From Bacteroidota bacterium (lineage in GTDB: Bacteria > Bacteroidota > Bacteroidia > Chitinophagales > Chitinophagaceae), in the NCBI GenBank assembly GCA_947451115.1, contig CANFXV010000012.1, forward strand, positions 1-61,583: a stretch of DNA of 61,583 bases. The letters are read 5' to 3'. Positions 42,956 to 52,122 of this stretch are shown piece by piece (position 1 is the stretch's first letter; each line of letters starts with the position of its first letter). Under the pieces are notes generated by a model. It made no database searches. It was given only the letters and a program-made list of their open reading frames with translations, and was not told where the DNA came from. Position numbers and translations under genes: made by a program.

Positions 42956-43857
42956 TGGGTCTTTCAAAAATAATTGTAGTAGGCAGTGCCAATACCGATA
43001 TGGTGGTTAAGGCAAAAACATTACCCTTGCCAGGGGAAACCATTTTAGGGGGTGAGTTTTTTATGAATGCTGGTGGCAAAGGGGCCAATCAAGCAGTGGC
43101 AGCAGCTCGCTTGGGGGGAGATGTTTTATTAGTGGCCAAAGTGGGCGATGATATTTTTGGAAAGCAAACCATTGAAGGTCTACAAAAAGAAAAGATCAAT
43201 ACTAGTTTTATTTTTATAGATAAGACTGCACCTTCTGGTACAGCTTTAATCAATGTGAATGCACAAGGAGAGAATTGCATTGTGGTGGCTCCTGGGGCCA
43301 ATGCTAATTTATTACCAGCTGATATTGCCAAGGTGAAGGGGATGGAAGCTGCACAAATACTTTTGATGCAATTGGAAATTCCAATAGCTTCCATCGAGCA
43401 AGTAGCTAAAAATGCCAAGCAAAATCATCAAAAAATGATCATCAATCCTGCGCCTGCACAAAAACTATCTGATGAATTATTGAATGGCTTGTTCCTCCTT
43501 ACACCTAATGAAACAGAAGCAAGTATTTTAACTGGCATCCATGTAGTGGATGAAGTAACTGCAGTAGAAGCCGCAAATATATTTTTAACCAAAGGCGTAC
43601 AAAATGTAATTATTACCTTAGGTAAACAAGGTGCTTATTTTCAAAATAATGAGGAACATTTTTTAGTTGCCGCACCCATTGTTCAAGCCCTTGATACCAC
43701 TGCTGCTGGGGATACTTTTAGTGGAGCCATAGCAGTAGCTATCACCGAAGATAAATCCTGGAAGCAAGCCATTGAGTTTGCAGTAAAAGCTGCTTCTATT
43801 GCAGTGACTAGATTGGGTGCACAAGCATCTGTGCCTTATAGAAATGAAATTGACTAA
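42955..43857 (+). CDS. rbsK: Ribokinase
   Basis: A 300-residue PfkB-family kinase phosphorylating D-ribose at O5. It has the N-terminal G-S-A-N-T-D-M-V motif with the substrate Asp, G-G-K-G-A-N at 40-45, a T-P-N-E-T-E motif near 183, and the catalytic A-A-G-D-T-F-S-G with Asp253. These are standard for RbsK, and length fits. The start overlaps the previous stop (TAATG), so translation is coupled to the secreted hydrolase. It is the cytosolic step of a release-uptake-phosphorylation route. Confidence 0.92.
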   Translation: MGLSKIIVVGSANTDMVVKAKTLPLPGETILGGEFFMNAGGKGANQAVAAARLGGDVLLVAKVGDDIFGKQTIEGLQKEKINTSFIFIDKTAPSGTALINVNAQGENCIVVAPGANANLLPADIAKVKGMEAAQILLMQLEIPIASIEQVAKNAKQNHQKMIINPAPAQKLSDELLNGLFLLTPNETEASILTGIHVVDEVTAVEAANIFLTKGVQNVIITLGKQGAYFQNNEEHFLVAAPIVQALDTTAAGDTFSGAIAVAITEDKSWKQAIEFAVKAASIAVTRLGAQASVPYRNEID

Positions 43858-43884
43858 TTGCTTATCAACTTAAAATAACCTACT

Positions 43885-44883
43885 ATGTTTATTGTAGAAA
43901 ATTACTCCTTAGCTATTTTACTTTGTTTTGTGACCATGGTTTGTTGGGGTTCTTGGGCCAATACCACCAAGCTTACTTCACCAAGCTGGCGTTTTGAATT
44001 ATTGTACTGGGATTATGGTATGGGCATTTTAATAACTACTTTAATTATTGCCTTCACACTTGGTTCAAATGGTGCAGCAGGAAGATCTTTTTTGGCGGAC
44101 ATGCATCAAGCGTCCAAAAGCCATATCTATTCGGCCATACTGGGTGGGATAGTATTTAATTTGGCCAATATATTATTGGTTGCTGCCATTGCCATTGCGG
44201 GAATGTCGGTAGCCTTTCCAGTGGGCATTGGTATTGCCTTGGTCTTAGGAGTGATAGTGAACTATATGGATCATCCAGCAGGAAGTCCTTTGTTGATTTT
44301 TGGAGGCGTGGCTTTAATTGTATTGGCCATCTTGCTTAATGCAAGGGCTTATCAAAAATTACAATCCAATGCTACAGAAAAAATTTCAAAAAAGGGCTTG
44401 ATACTTTCTATTCTGAGTGGATGCTTGATGGGCTTGTTTTATAAATATGTAGCCGCTTCGATGGTCAATGATTTTAGTAATCCTGAAGCAGAGAAACTTA
44501 CCCCATATACAGCACTTGTATTTTTTGGAATAGGAGTAGTGCTCAGTAGTTTCATTTTTAATAGTGTACAAATGAGAAAGCCATTTGTAGGCAGCCCAAT
44601 TTTATTTGGGGCTTATTTTAAGGGCAGCTTCAAGGATCATTTGGTTGGCATTTTAGGAGGGGCCATTTGGAGCATCGGCATGTCCTTAAATATTATCGCC
44701 TCAGGCAAAGCAGGTCCTGCTGTTTCTTATGGTTTAGGCCAAGGGGCTACGGTCATTGCAGCCATCTGGGGTATTTATGTATGGAAAGAATTTGACCAAG
44801 CACCTCAAGGCACTAAGCGCCTATTGAATTTTATGTTGTTATTGTATATCGTAGGGTTGAGTTTGCTTATATTGTCTAAATAA
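43885..44883 (+). CDS. GRP/RhaT-family sugar transporter
   Basis: A 332-residue inner-membrane protein with ten predicted transmembrane segments. The N-terminal M-V-C-W-G-S-W-A-N-T motif and the internal F-P-V-G-I-G-I-A-L-V segment match the glucose/ribose porter (GRP) and RhaT families, which import sugars with protons. It follows ribokinase by 27 bases, so ribose or a ribose-like sugar is the likely substrate. This completes the operon; no regulator gene is next to it. Confidence 0.88.
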   Translation: MFIVENYSLAILLCFVTMVCWGSWANTTKLTSPSWRFELLYWDYGMGILITTLIIAFTLGSNGAAGRSFLADMHQASKSHIYSAILGGIVFNLANILLVAAIAIAGMSVAFPVGIGIALVLGVIVNYMDHPAGSPLLIFGGVALIVLAILLNARAYQKLQSNATEKISKKGLILSILSGCLMGLFYKYVAASMVNDFSNPEAEKLTPYTALVFFGIGVVLSSFIFNSVQMRKPFVGSPILFGAYFKGSFKDHLVGILGGAIWSIGMSLNIIASGKAGPAVSYGLGQGATVIAAIWGIYVWKEFDQAPQGTKRLLNFMLLLYIVGLSLLILSK

Positions 44884-44962
44884 ATAGACACTATAATTTG
44901 AATGAAGCAGAAAATGTCGTAAATTAGGTAAACGCTCCAACGAACCTTAAACTTGATTGCAT

Positions 44963-45394
44963 ATGCCTACCGTATACGATCTCTTACATACCAAAAACAG
45001 AAAATTAATCACTGTCACCAGTAGTACCTCTATTTTAGATGCGCTTAAAATGATGGCTGATTATAATATTGGCTGTTTGATTGTCTTAGAAGGCGAGCAT
45101 TATATAGGAATGTTCACGGAGCGAGATTATGCACGTAAAATTGTTTTAGCTGGCCGTAGTTCTGATACCACTACTGTTGATGAGATTATGGTTACGGATA
45201 TTCCTTTGTTAGATAGTAAGGATAGCATCGAGCTTTGCAGTAAAATTATGACTGAAAAAACTTTGAGGTATCTGCCAGTATTTGAAAATGGAAAACTAAT
45301 TAATTTAATCAGCCAAAGTGATATTATCAAACATACCATTGATACACAAAAATCCTTAATTGAACATTTACAGGATTATATGAATTTGAAATAG
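44963..45394 (+). CDS. CBS-domain pair protein
   Basis: A 143-residue protein consisting of two CBS domains (about residues 8-65 and 75-130). G-C-L-I-V-L-E-G-E-H-Y-I-G-M-F-T-E-R-D-Y lies in the first and Y-L-P-V-F-E-N-G-K-L-I-N-L-I-S-Q-S-D in the second. CBS pairs bind adenine nucleotides and usually sense energy state; stand-alone forms are common. Start chosen at the ATG at 44963; a TTG lies two codons upstream. It converges on ppx, with one base between stops. Confidence 0.92.
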   Translation: MPTVYDLLHTKNRKLITVTSSTSILDALKMMADYNIGCLIVLEGEHYIGMFTERDYARKIVLAGRSSDTTTVDEIMVTDIPLLDSKDSIELCSKIMTEKTLRYLPVFENGKLINLISQSDIIKHTIDTQKSLIEHLQDYMNLK

Positions 45395-45395
45395 A

Positions 45396-46277
45396 TTATT
45401 CGTGTTCGACCATATCATACAAATGATGTATGAGTCCATCTGCTAGCCCAATCTTAGGCACATATATTTCTTCAATATCGGCCCATTTACAAATGGCATT
45501 GTAAATACTCAAGGCGGGTACGATTACTTCTGCTCTATCTTCTTTTAAAGTGTATTTGTCCATTCTTTCTTCTACGGTTAAGGGCTCCATTTCCTTGTTC
45601 ACTTCTTTTAAACTTTCTGCACTGATAAACTTCCCATTCTTATTGCCATTTAATGAAAACAATTTATTGATATTACCTCCAGAACCAATGCCAATCATAT
45701 TATTATATTTTTTGGACAAGTCTTTCAATGTTTCTTTCATTTCCTCCCAGGTTTCGTCTTTTACCTTTTTTGTCAAAATACGTACGGTACCAATATTGAA
45801 GGATCTTTGAAACACTACGTTTGCTTTGTGGTATAATGTAATTTCTGTGCTACCGCCACCTACATCTATATACATGTAACTTTTGTCTTTGTCCAACAAT
45901 TCTGCAATATGGTTTTCGTATATAATTTCAGCTTCTAGTTCCCCAGTAATGACTTCAATTTCAATGCTGGTTTCAGATTTAATTTCCTTGATAATTTCTT
46001 TGGCATTTTCTGCATCGCGCATGGCACTAGTGGCACAGGCCATGTAATGCTCCACTTCATACACTTTCATTAAATTATTAAAAGCCTTAATGGTATTAAT
46101 GAGCATTTTCTTTTTTTGTCCACCAATATGGCCTTTTTCAAATACATCAAAACCCAAACGTACTGGAATTCTTAAAAGGCATAATTTATTAAATCCAACT
46201 TCTTTACCTTTTTTAACTACTTCGCAGATGAGCAATCTAACCGCGTTACTTCCTATATCTATGGCTGCGAGTATCAA
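45396..46277 (-). CDS. ppx: Exopolyphosphatase (Ppx/GppA family)
   Basis: A 293-residue enzyme releasing phosphate from polyphosphate or hydrolysing pppGpp. The ASKHA phosphate motifs are A-I-D-I-G-S-N-A-V-R near the start and Y-I-D-V-G-G-G-S-T-E-I near 140. It is a short form lacking the C-terminal HD-like domain of E. coli Ppx. The start is a TTG one base after the ppk stop, supported by the family motif starting five residues later. It is co-transcribed with ppk. Confidence 0.92.
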   Translation of the reverse strand: MILAAIDIGSNAVRLLICEVVKKGKEVGFNKLCLLRIPVRLGFDVFEKGHIGGQKKKMLINTIKAFNNLMKVYEVEHYMACATSAMRDAENAKEIIKEIKSETSIEIEVITGELEAEIIYENHIAELLDKDKSYMYIDVGGGSTEITLYHKANVVFQRSFNIGTVRILTKKVKDETWEEMKETLKDLSKKYNNMIGIGSGGNINKLFSLNGNKNGKFISAESLKEVNKEMEPLTVEERMDKYTLKEDRAEVIVPALSIYNAICKWADIEEIYVPKIGLADGLIHHLYDMVEHE

Positions 46278-46278
46278 T

Positions 46279-48345
46279 TTATTTATTTTTTCCTATTAAA
46301 TATTCGTAAGTGGCCACCTGTGATTTGTACACTTTCTTTCCAACGGAAGGTACATAATTATTGTTTAAATTTTCGTCTAAAATCCTGGCTTTGTTATTAT
46401 CTTTTAACTGAATGTTGATAATCTCAATCAATTCTTTTTTAAGATGAACATCTAGAATGGGCGTGGCTACTTCTATACGATGGTCCAAGTTCCTCACCAT
46501 CCAATCGGCACTAGAAATGAATACTTTTTCATTGCCTTTATTATGAAATATTAAGACTCTCGCATGTTCCAAATATTGGTCTACAATGCTTATAGCATTT
46601 AGTTTGTTTTTTGTTTTTTCATTTACTTTTTTAAGCGTTAAAATTCCTCTAATGATTAAATGAACTTCTACGCCTGATTTTAATGCTTTGTATAAATGAT
46701 CTAGAAGAAGTTGATCGCTTAAAGAATTTAATTTCACAATAATTTTTGCCGGCTTACCCAATTTTGCAAAGGCTATTTCGTTGTTAATTAATTGAACAAT
46801 TGCATTGCGCATACTAATGGGCGAAATCAATAAATTTCGTGTTTTCCCAATTGGCTTATCCCCCAATTGCCAGCTTTCTAAATAAGTAAATACTTTATTT
46901 ACTTCCATTAACAATGGCTTTGAAGCGGTAAGCAAACAATGATCCGCATATATTCTGGCGGTTTTTTCATTTAAATTACCAGTACTGATAAAACCATATT
47001 GAATGAGTTTTCCAGCTATCCTTTTTTGGATGACACAAATTTTTGCATGCACTTTTACATTGGGAATACCCACTAATACATTAACACCTTCTTCTTCCAT
47101 AGTGGTTTTCCATTCTAAATTGGCTTCTTCATCAAAACGCGCTTTTAATTCTAAAAATACAGTTACTTTTTTTCCATTCCTAGCTGCATTAATCAAGGCA
47201 TTGATTACCTTAGAATTACTGGCCAATCGATAAGCTGTAATTTTGATAGAAACCACATCATCGTCCATGGCTGCTTCTCTCAACATATCAATTACCGGAT
47301 CGAAACTATGGTAAGGGAAATGCAAAAGCACATCTTTTTGTAAAATGACTTCTGAAACCTGATTATTTTTCTTAAAAGCTGGATGGGTAAATGGTTTGGG
47401 CCTTTCTTGTTTTTCCACCAACACATCAGGGAAATCCATAAAATGTCTAAAATTATGAATATGACCGCCTGGTATGATACTACTTTTTCTTGTAAGGTGT
47501 AATTTTTGAATGAGAAAATCGAGTAATTCGGCATTCATATCTTTGTCATACACAAAACGAACAGGTTTTCCTTTTCTTCTATTTTTAACGCCCTTTGAAA
47601 TCTTATCTACGAAATTTATTCCCACTTCCTGGTCTAAATCAATTTCTGCATCCTTCGTAATTTTGAATACATGCGCATCAAATTTATTAAATTTAAAATG
47701 TGAAAAGATGATGGGCAAATTAAATTTAATAATGTCCTCTAGTAATATTATGGATTTGGTGCCAGGGCTTGAAGGAAGTATAATAAAGCGACCAATGGAT
47801 TTAGAAGGAATTTCAATTAAGGAAAACTTTTCATGATATGCATCGTTTTTATTTCTCATAACGATGGCCAAGTACAAACTCTTGTCTCTTAAATAAGGAA
47901 GTTCAGGTAAATTTTCTACCATCAATGGGATAATATAAGGTCTTACTACATTATCAAAATAATCACGTACAAATAGCTTTTGCTCATTGTTTAATTTTCG
48001 ATCATTGACAATAAGTACTTTTCTTTTAATTAATTCTCTATTGATATTACCCCAGATGCGGTTAAATTCACTTTGTTGTTTTAAAACTACTTTTTGAATC
48101 TCATCCAAGATTACCTGCGGTGAATCAATGATGTCGATATTGATGCTTTTCTTTTTTTCTAAAAATTCTACCATACGTTTTAAGGTAGCCACACGTACTC
48201 TAAAGAATTCATCCAAATTATTGGAAAAAATACCTAAAAAACGAATTCTGTCTTTTAAAGCAACCGACGGATCGTTAGCTTCTTGCAATACCCTGGCATT
48301 AAAACTTAGCCAGCTGATGTCTCTAGGTATGTAATTGCTTTTCAT
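46279..48345 (-). CDS. ppk: Polyphosphate kinase 1
   Basis: A 688-residue enzyme that makes polyphosphate from ATP, from the ATG at 48345. The phosphorylated His lies in K-V-H-A-K at about His433, equal to E. coli His435, and D-W-M-V-R-N-L-D-H-R-I-E-V near 610 carries the second conserved region. The N-terminal S-W-L-S-F-N-A-R-V-L-Q-E-A and N-N-L-D-E-F-F-R-V-R motifs are diagnostic. It is the upstream gene of ppk-ppx and divergent from the phosphatase gene; the 134-base gap should carry both promoters. Confidence 0.96.
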   Translation of the reverse strand: MKSNYIPRDISWLSFNARVLQEANDPSVALKDRIRFLGIFSNNLDEFFRVRVATLKRMVEFLEKKKSINIDIIDSPQVILDEIQKVVLKQQSEFNRIWGNINRELIKRKVLIVNDRKLNNEQKLFVRDYFDNVVRPYIIPLMVENLPELPYLRDKSLYLAIVMRNKNDAYHEKFSLIEIPSKSIGRFIILPSSPGTKSIILLEDIIKFNLPIIFSHFKFNKFDAHVFKITKDAEIDLDQEVGINFVDKISKGVKNRRKGKPVRFVYDKDMNAELLDFLIQKLHLTRKSSIIPGGHIHNFRHFMDFPDVLVEKQERPKPFTHPAFKKNNQVSEVILQKDVLLHFPYHSFDPVIDMLREAAMDDDVVSIKITAYRLASNSKVINALINAARNGKKVTVFLELKARFDEEANLEWKTTMEEEGVNVLVGIPNVKVHAKICVIQKRIAGKLIQYGFISTGNLNEKTARIYADHCLLTASKPLLMEVNKVFTYLESWQLGDKPIGKTRNLLISPISMRNAIVQLINNEIAFAKLGKPAKIIVKLNSLSDQLLLDHLYKALKSGVEVHLIIRGILTLKKVNEKTKNKLNAISIVDQYLEHARVLIFHNKGNEKVFISSADWMVRNLDHRIEVATPILDVHLKKELIEIINIQLKDNNKARILDENLNNNYVPSVGKKVYKSQVATYEYLIGKNK

Positions 48346-48479
48346 GGAACTTAAAATTGGTTGTAAAATTATGCAAATTGGCTTAAGTAATATTCTGGTC
48401 ACAATTTATTAATGTTAAGTTAATAATAGCGACACATTGAAGTTACTTACTTGTGCGTTATTTACACAAAATACTAGCC

Positions 48480-49322
48480 ATGGACAAGCGACCAATGGAA
48501 ATATGCATCATCAGTGACCTTCATTTGGGTACTTTTGGTTGTCAAGCAAAAGAAGCCTTGAATTACTTAAAGAGCATTAAGCCAAAAACACTTATTTTAA
48601 ATGGGGATATCATAGACATTTGGCAATTTAACAAGCGTTATTTTCCAGCTAGTCATATGGCAGTAATCAAACAAATCTTTAGTATGGCTAGTAAGGATAC
48701 TAAAGTGATTTACATTACAGGTAACCATGATGAAGCCTTGCGTAAATATGCCGATTTTGAAATGGGCAATATTCAATTAACTGATAAAATTGTTTTTGAA
48801 ATTAATGGAGAGAAGAACTGGGTATTCCATGGTGATGTTTTTGATAGAACAACCAAGGGTAGTGCAAAATTTTTAGCAAAATTAGGCGGTTATGGATATG
48901 ACTTATTAATTCTTATCAATAGTGTAATTAATTGGGTAATGAGATTGTTGGGTAAAGAAAAAATGAGTTTTAGTAAGAACGTGAAAAACGGGGTAAAAAA
49001 GGCAGTGTCTTGGATCAACAATTTTGAACAAACTGCAGCAGAATTGGCTATTGAAAACAATTACCAATATGTAATTTGTGGTCACATACATCAACCACAA
49101 CAGCGTGTAGTGACTACAGAAAAGGGCAGCGTCACTTATTTAAATAGTGGAGATTGGATTGAAAATTTAACTTCTTTGGAATATTATGACAATGCCTGGA
49201 AATTATATCATTACGATCCAAAGCAATTCCAAAATGAAATAGTGTCAAAAAATAAAATAATCAATTTAAAGGAAGAATTAAGTGTTATGACTAAGGAAGT
49301 AGCTTTCCAGGTTTCCATGTAA
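48480..49322 (+). CDS. LpxH-like metallophosphatase
   Basis: A 280-residue calcineurin-like enzyme. The start used is the ATG at 48480; a GTG at 48453 and an ATG at 48495 are alternatives. Motifs: I-S-D-L-H-L-G, N-G-D-I-I-D-I-W, G-N-H-D-E, F-H-G-D-V-F-D and G-H-I-H-Q-P. The layout matches UDP-2,3-diacylglucosamine hydrolases and relatives, which cut a pyrophosphate in lipid A synthesis, but an insert and long tail suggest a related rather than canonical LpxH. It precedes a glycosyltransferase by 11 bases, suggesting lipid or glycan synthesis. Confidence 0.88.
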   Translation: MDKRPMEICIISDLHLGTFGCQAKEALNYLKSIKPKTLILNGDIIDIWQFNKRYFPASHMAVIKQIFSMASKDTKVIYITGNHDEALRKYADFEMGNIQLTDKIVFEINGEKNWVFHGDVFDRTTKGSAKFLAKLGGYGYDLLILINSVINWVMRLLGKEKMSFSKNVKNGVKKAVSWINNFEQTAAELAIENNYQYVICGHIHQPQQRVVTTEKGSVTYLNSGDWIENLTSLEYYDNAWKLYHYDPKQFQNEIVSKNKIINLKEELSVMTKEVAFQVSM

Positions 49323-49333
49323 TGAATTAATCT

Positions 49334-50329
49334 ATGAAAATATTTTACGCCATACAAGGAACCGGGAATGGTCATTTAAGTAGGGCAGAGCAATTGTATC
49401 CATACCTAAAAAAATACGGAGATATTGATTTCTTTTTAAGTGGGTCTAATGCGCAACTCAATTCCACCATTCCTATCAAGTACAGAAGTAATGGCGTTAG
49501 TCTACATTACAAATCAACAGGGGGCATGGATTATGGCAAAATCTCCAAGTCACTGAGTTTTAATATTTACAAAGAAGCCAAGGCTTTACCCATCGACAAA
49601 TATGATCTAATTATTAATGATTTTGAATTTATCACCTCTTTAGCGTGTAGATTACAAAAGAAAAAAAGCATTCAATTTGGTCATCAAGCCAGCTTTCAAA
49701 GTAAATTAACTCCAAGGGCAAGTAACTTTAATCCAATTGGTAATTTGGTTTTAGATAAATTTGTACAAAGTACGAACTATTTAGGTTTGCATTTTGAGTC
49801 CTATGACCAAAATATTTACAATCCTATTATTAAAGATGAAGTAGTGCATGCGACGGCAAGTAATGAGGGACATATATCGGTGTATTTGCCGCAGTATTCT
49901 TCTGAATTTTTAATACCCTATCTATTGGAACAACCTAAGTTCCATTTTGAAGTATTTACAAAAGAAGTATCTCAAATAACCAATTTTAAGAACATTAGCT
50001 TTTATCCAATTAATAATACTTCTTTCACCAGTAGTTTAATTAGATGCGATGGCATCATTACTGCTGGGGGGTTTGAAACGCCTGCAGAAGCCATGTATTT
50101 AAATAAGAAAGTGTTAAGTATTCCTATCTTAAATCATTTTGAACAAGAATGCAATGCGGCAGCCATGAAAAAATTAGGCGTTACTGTAATTAAAAAAATT
50201 GACTCAAAATTTCATCAAGTGTTTAAAGATTGGGTAAACGCAGAAAATAAAATTCAGTTCAAGCTAACACATTCAACAGAAGACATTGTAGCTATATTGA
50301 TGCAAAATATACCTACCAATTCTAATTAA
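49334..50329 (+). CDS. Glycosyltransferase (PF13528-type)
   Basis: A 331-residue GT-B glycosyltransferase-like protein. The start K-I-F-Y-A-I-Q-G-T-G-N-G-H-L-S-R-A has the Gly-rich loop and G-N-G-H typical of the MurG/MGDG-synthase-like group. The C-terminal T-A-G-G-F-E-T-P-A-E-A near residue 240 is the nucleotide-sugar-binding signature, followed by N-H-F-E-Q-E-C-N-A-A. It is translated with the LpxH-like phosphatase. The acceptor is probably a lipid or cell-envelope glycan, by inference. Confidence 0.88.
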   Translation: MKIFYAIQGTGNGHLSRAEQLYPYLKKYGDIDFFLSGSNAQLNSTIPIKYRSNGVSLHYKSTGGMDYGKISKSLSFNIYKEAKALPIDKYDLIINDFEFITSLACRLQKKKSIQFGHQASFQSKLTPRASNFNPIGNLVLDKFVQSTNYLGLHFESYDQNIYNPIIKDEVVHATASNEGHISVYLPQYSSEFLIPYLLEQPKFHFEVFTKEVSQITNFKNISFYPINNTSFTSSLIRCDGIITAGGFETPAEAMYLNKKVLSIPILNHFEQECNAAAMKKLGVTVIKKIDSKFHQVFKDWVNAENKIQFKLTHSTEDIVAILMQNIPTNSN

Positions 50330-50373
50330 TTTTCGACGATACGCTTACAATAAATAAATAAACGATTGCCATT

Positions 50374-50721
50374 ATGTATTTAATACAAAACCAAAACAAA
50401 GAAACGGTGGGTTACATTCAAAACATGATGATATTGGATGCGAGTCAAGAGCATGTAATTGGTATATTAATTGGAGATTGTTTTTTTGGAAAAAATAAAA
50501 AAGTAGTGGGCAAGATTTTTAATAAAACGGCTTATTTATTGAATGGAGAAATTGTGGGGAAAATAGAATTGGATAAGAATTACAAAAATACAGCCATCAA
50601 AAAAAGCCTAATGAATCAAGCCTGGGACATTCTAATGAATATTTCTGAACATACGGGCGCTTGGATTGAAGAAACAAAAAAATGGAGTAAGGCAGATCTT
50701 GCCAAGAGTTTAGAAGCATAA
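50374..50721 (+). CDS. Beta-flower-type small protein
   Basis: A 115-residue protein. The first 70 residues are four short Gly-containing beta repeats (V-G-Y-I, V-I-G-I-L-I-G-D, V-V-G-K-I-F, I-V-G-K-I-E-L), matching the pattern I know as the 4-fold beta flower domain. The tail is helical (K-K-S-L-M-N-Q-A-W-D-I-L-M). Such proteins may bind nucleotide-like ligands; function is unproven. It follows the glycosyltransferase by 44 bases and is ended by a strong terminator. Confidence 0.65.
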   Translation: MYLIQNQNKETVGYIQNMMILDASQEHVIGILIGDCFFGKNKKVVGKIFNKTAYLLNGEIVGKIELDKNYKNTAIKKSLMNQAWDILMNISEHTGAWIEETKKWSKADLAKSLEA

Positions 50722-50735
50722 AAAATACGAATAAT

Positions 50736-50774
50736 AAAAAAGCCATTGTAGGAAATTGCTACAATGGCTTTTTT
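50736..50774. terminator. Strong bidirectional Rho-independent terminator
   Basis: A perfect 16-bp stem: AAAAAAGCCATTGTAG pairs with CTACAATGGCTTTTTT around the loop GAAATTG. It has an A run on one side and a T run on the other, so it serves the beta-flower gene and the convergent serine hydrolase gene. Confidence 0.92.
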
Positions 50775-50793
50775 ATTAAAGGGAGCAATCGTT

Positions 50794-52083
50794 TTATTTT
50801 AGCTCACTTCCGTAAATGATCCTTTCAATTTTACCCGCTAAGTCACCATGTGAATTAGGGCTATGTTGCGTCATAATTAGTACAATTAAATTGTCTTTAG
50901 GATCGGCCCAATAAGTGGTACCATAATAACCACCCCAAGCAAAAGAGCCTTTATTTCTTGCATTCAAATTGGCTGATTTCTCGGAAGTCAAGGAGAAGCC
51001 TAAACCAAAATCATCTACCCCATTGTATTTAAAATCTAATTGAGGGCTCACCATGATGGCAGCTGTACGTGGCGATAGAATTTGTTTGCCATTGTATTTT
51101 CCACCATTCAAAAGCATTTGCAAAAATATCGCATAGTCATAGGCTGTACTAGACAAACCCGCACCTCCTGAGAAATATGTTTTTGGTACTAATGGGTAAT
51201 TAGGATTTAAATTTCTAAAAGTGGGCCCCCATTCTATTATTTCATTGGCTTCATTTTCGGTATACACCGTTGGTAAACGGTCGCCCTTGGCCGCAGGCAC
51301 ATTGAAATAAGTATCCTTCATACCCAATGGGTCAAAAATATTTTTTTGAAAATAATTTTCTAAGCTAGTACCACTTACAATTTCAACAATGCATCCTAAT
51401 AAGTCTGTATTTAATCCATAAGTAAATTTTTCACCAGGTTGATGTACTAAAGGCAAAGTACCAAGCTTGGTCATTTTTTCTAATAAAGTCCCATTGCTTT
51501 TACCTAAGCCAGAAGCTACATCTGCTTTTGCATAAATGGCAATCATATTTTTAGAACCAATACCCGCATAATCAATACCAGAAGAATGCGTCATAATATC
51601 ACGAATGGTAATTTCTCTTTTTGCTGCAACCGTAGTATAAGTGGTATCATTAGCATTAAAATGGTCCAATACTTTTGGATTTTTAAAAGTTGGAATAAAA
51701 TCAGATACATTTTGGTCCAAATTAATTTTACCTTGATCTACCAATTGCAATGCGGCTAAACTAGTGATGGCCTTGGTTTGACTCATGATGCGGTAAATGG
51801 CATTGGCAGGCATTGGTTTTTTACTAGCTGCATTGGCATAGCCCAAGCCTTTGTAATACACTACCTTATTGTCTTTCACTACAATGACACTGGTGCCAGT
51901 CAGCCAATGATTGCTCACATATTTATTTACCTCGGCATCAATTTGCGCTAATTTTGTATCATCGAATTTCGGACTTTTTATTACTTCACTAGATAGTACT
52001 TGACTTTGTCCAATGGTTGAAAAAACCAAAAGCAGGGCAAGTGAGAAGATCCAATGAGTTGCATTTTTTTTGATTTGTAACAT
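50794..52083 (-). CDS. Secreted serine hydrolase (EstB-like beta-lactamase fold)
   Basis: A 429-residue protein with a signal peptide (about 1-28, ending Q-S-Q). The nucleophile motif is S-Q-T-K at 101-104 and the second motif is Y222 in F-T-Y-G-L-N-T-D. In place of the H-x-G motif it has W-G-G-Y-Y-G-T, the form seen in EstB-type esterases, so ester cleavage is more likely than beta-lactam cleavage. It lies 39 bases after an amidohydrolase gene on the same strand; the two are probably one operon of secreted hydrolases. Confidence 0.88.
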   Translation of the reverse strand: MLQIKKNATHWIFSLALLLVFSTIGQSQVLSSEVIKSPKFDDTKLAQIDAEVNKYVSNHWLTGTSVIVVKDNKVVYYKGLGYANAASKKPMPANAIYRIMSQTKAITSLAALQLVDQGKINLDQNVSDFIPTFKNPKVLDHFNANDTTYTTVAAKREITIRDIMTHSSGIDYAGIGSKNMIAIYAKADVASGLGKSNGTLLEKMTKLGTLPLVHQPGEKFTYGLNTDLLGCIVEIVSGTSLENYFQKNIFDPLGMKDTYFNVPAAKGDRLPTVYTENEANEIIEWGPTFRNLNPNYPLVPKTYFSGGAGLSSTAYDYAIFLQMLLNGGKYNGKQILSPRTAAIMVSPQLDFKYNGVDDFGLGFSLTSEKSANLNARNKGSFAWGGYYGTTYWADPKDNLIVLIMTQHSPNSHGDLAGKIERIIYGSELK

Positions 52084-52122
52084 AGTTGATGGTTTAAATT
52101 TTTAAATGTATTTTTTATAATT

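Noticed and set aside
44884..44962. Possible RNA element between the sugar porter and the CBS gene
   Set aside because: I found no convincing stem or known riboswitch motif in these 79 bases.
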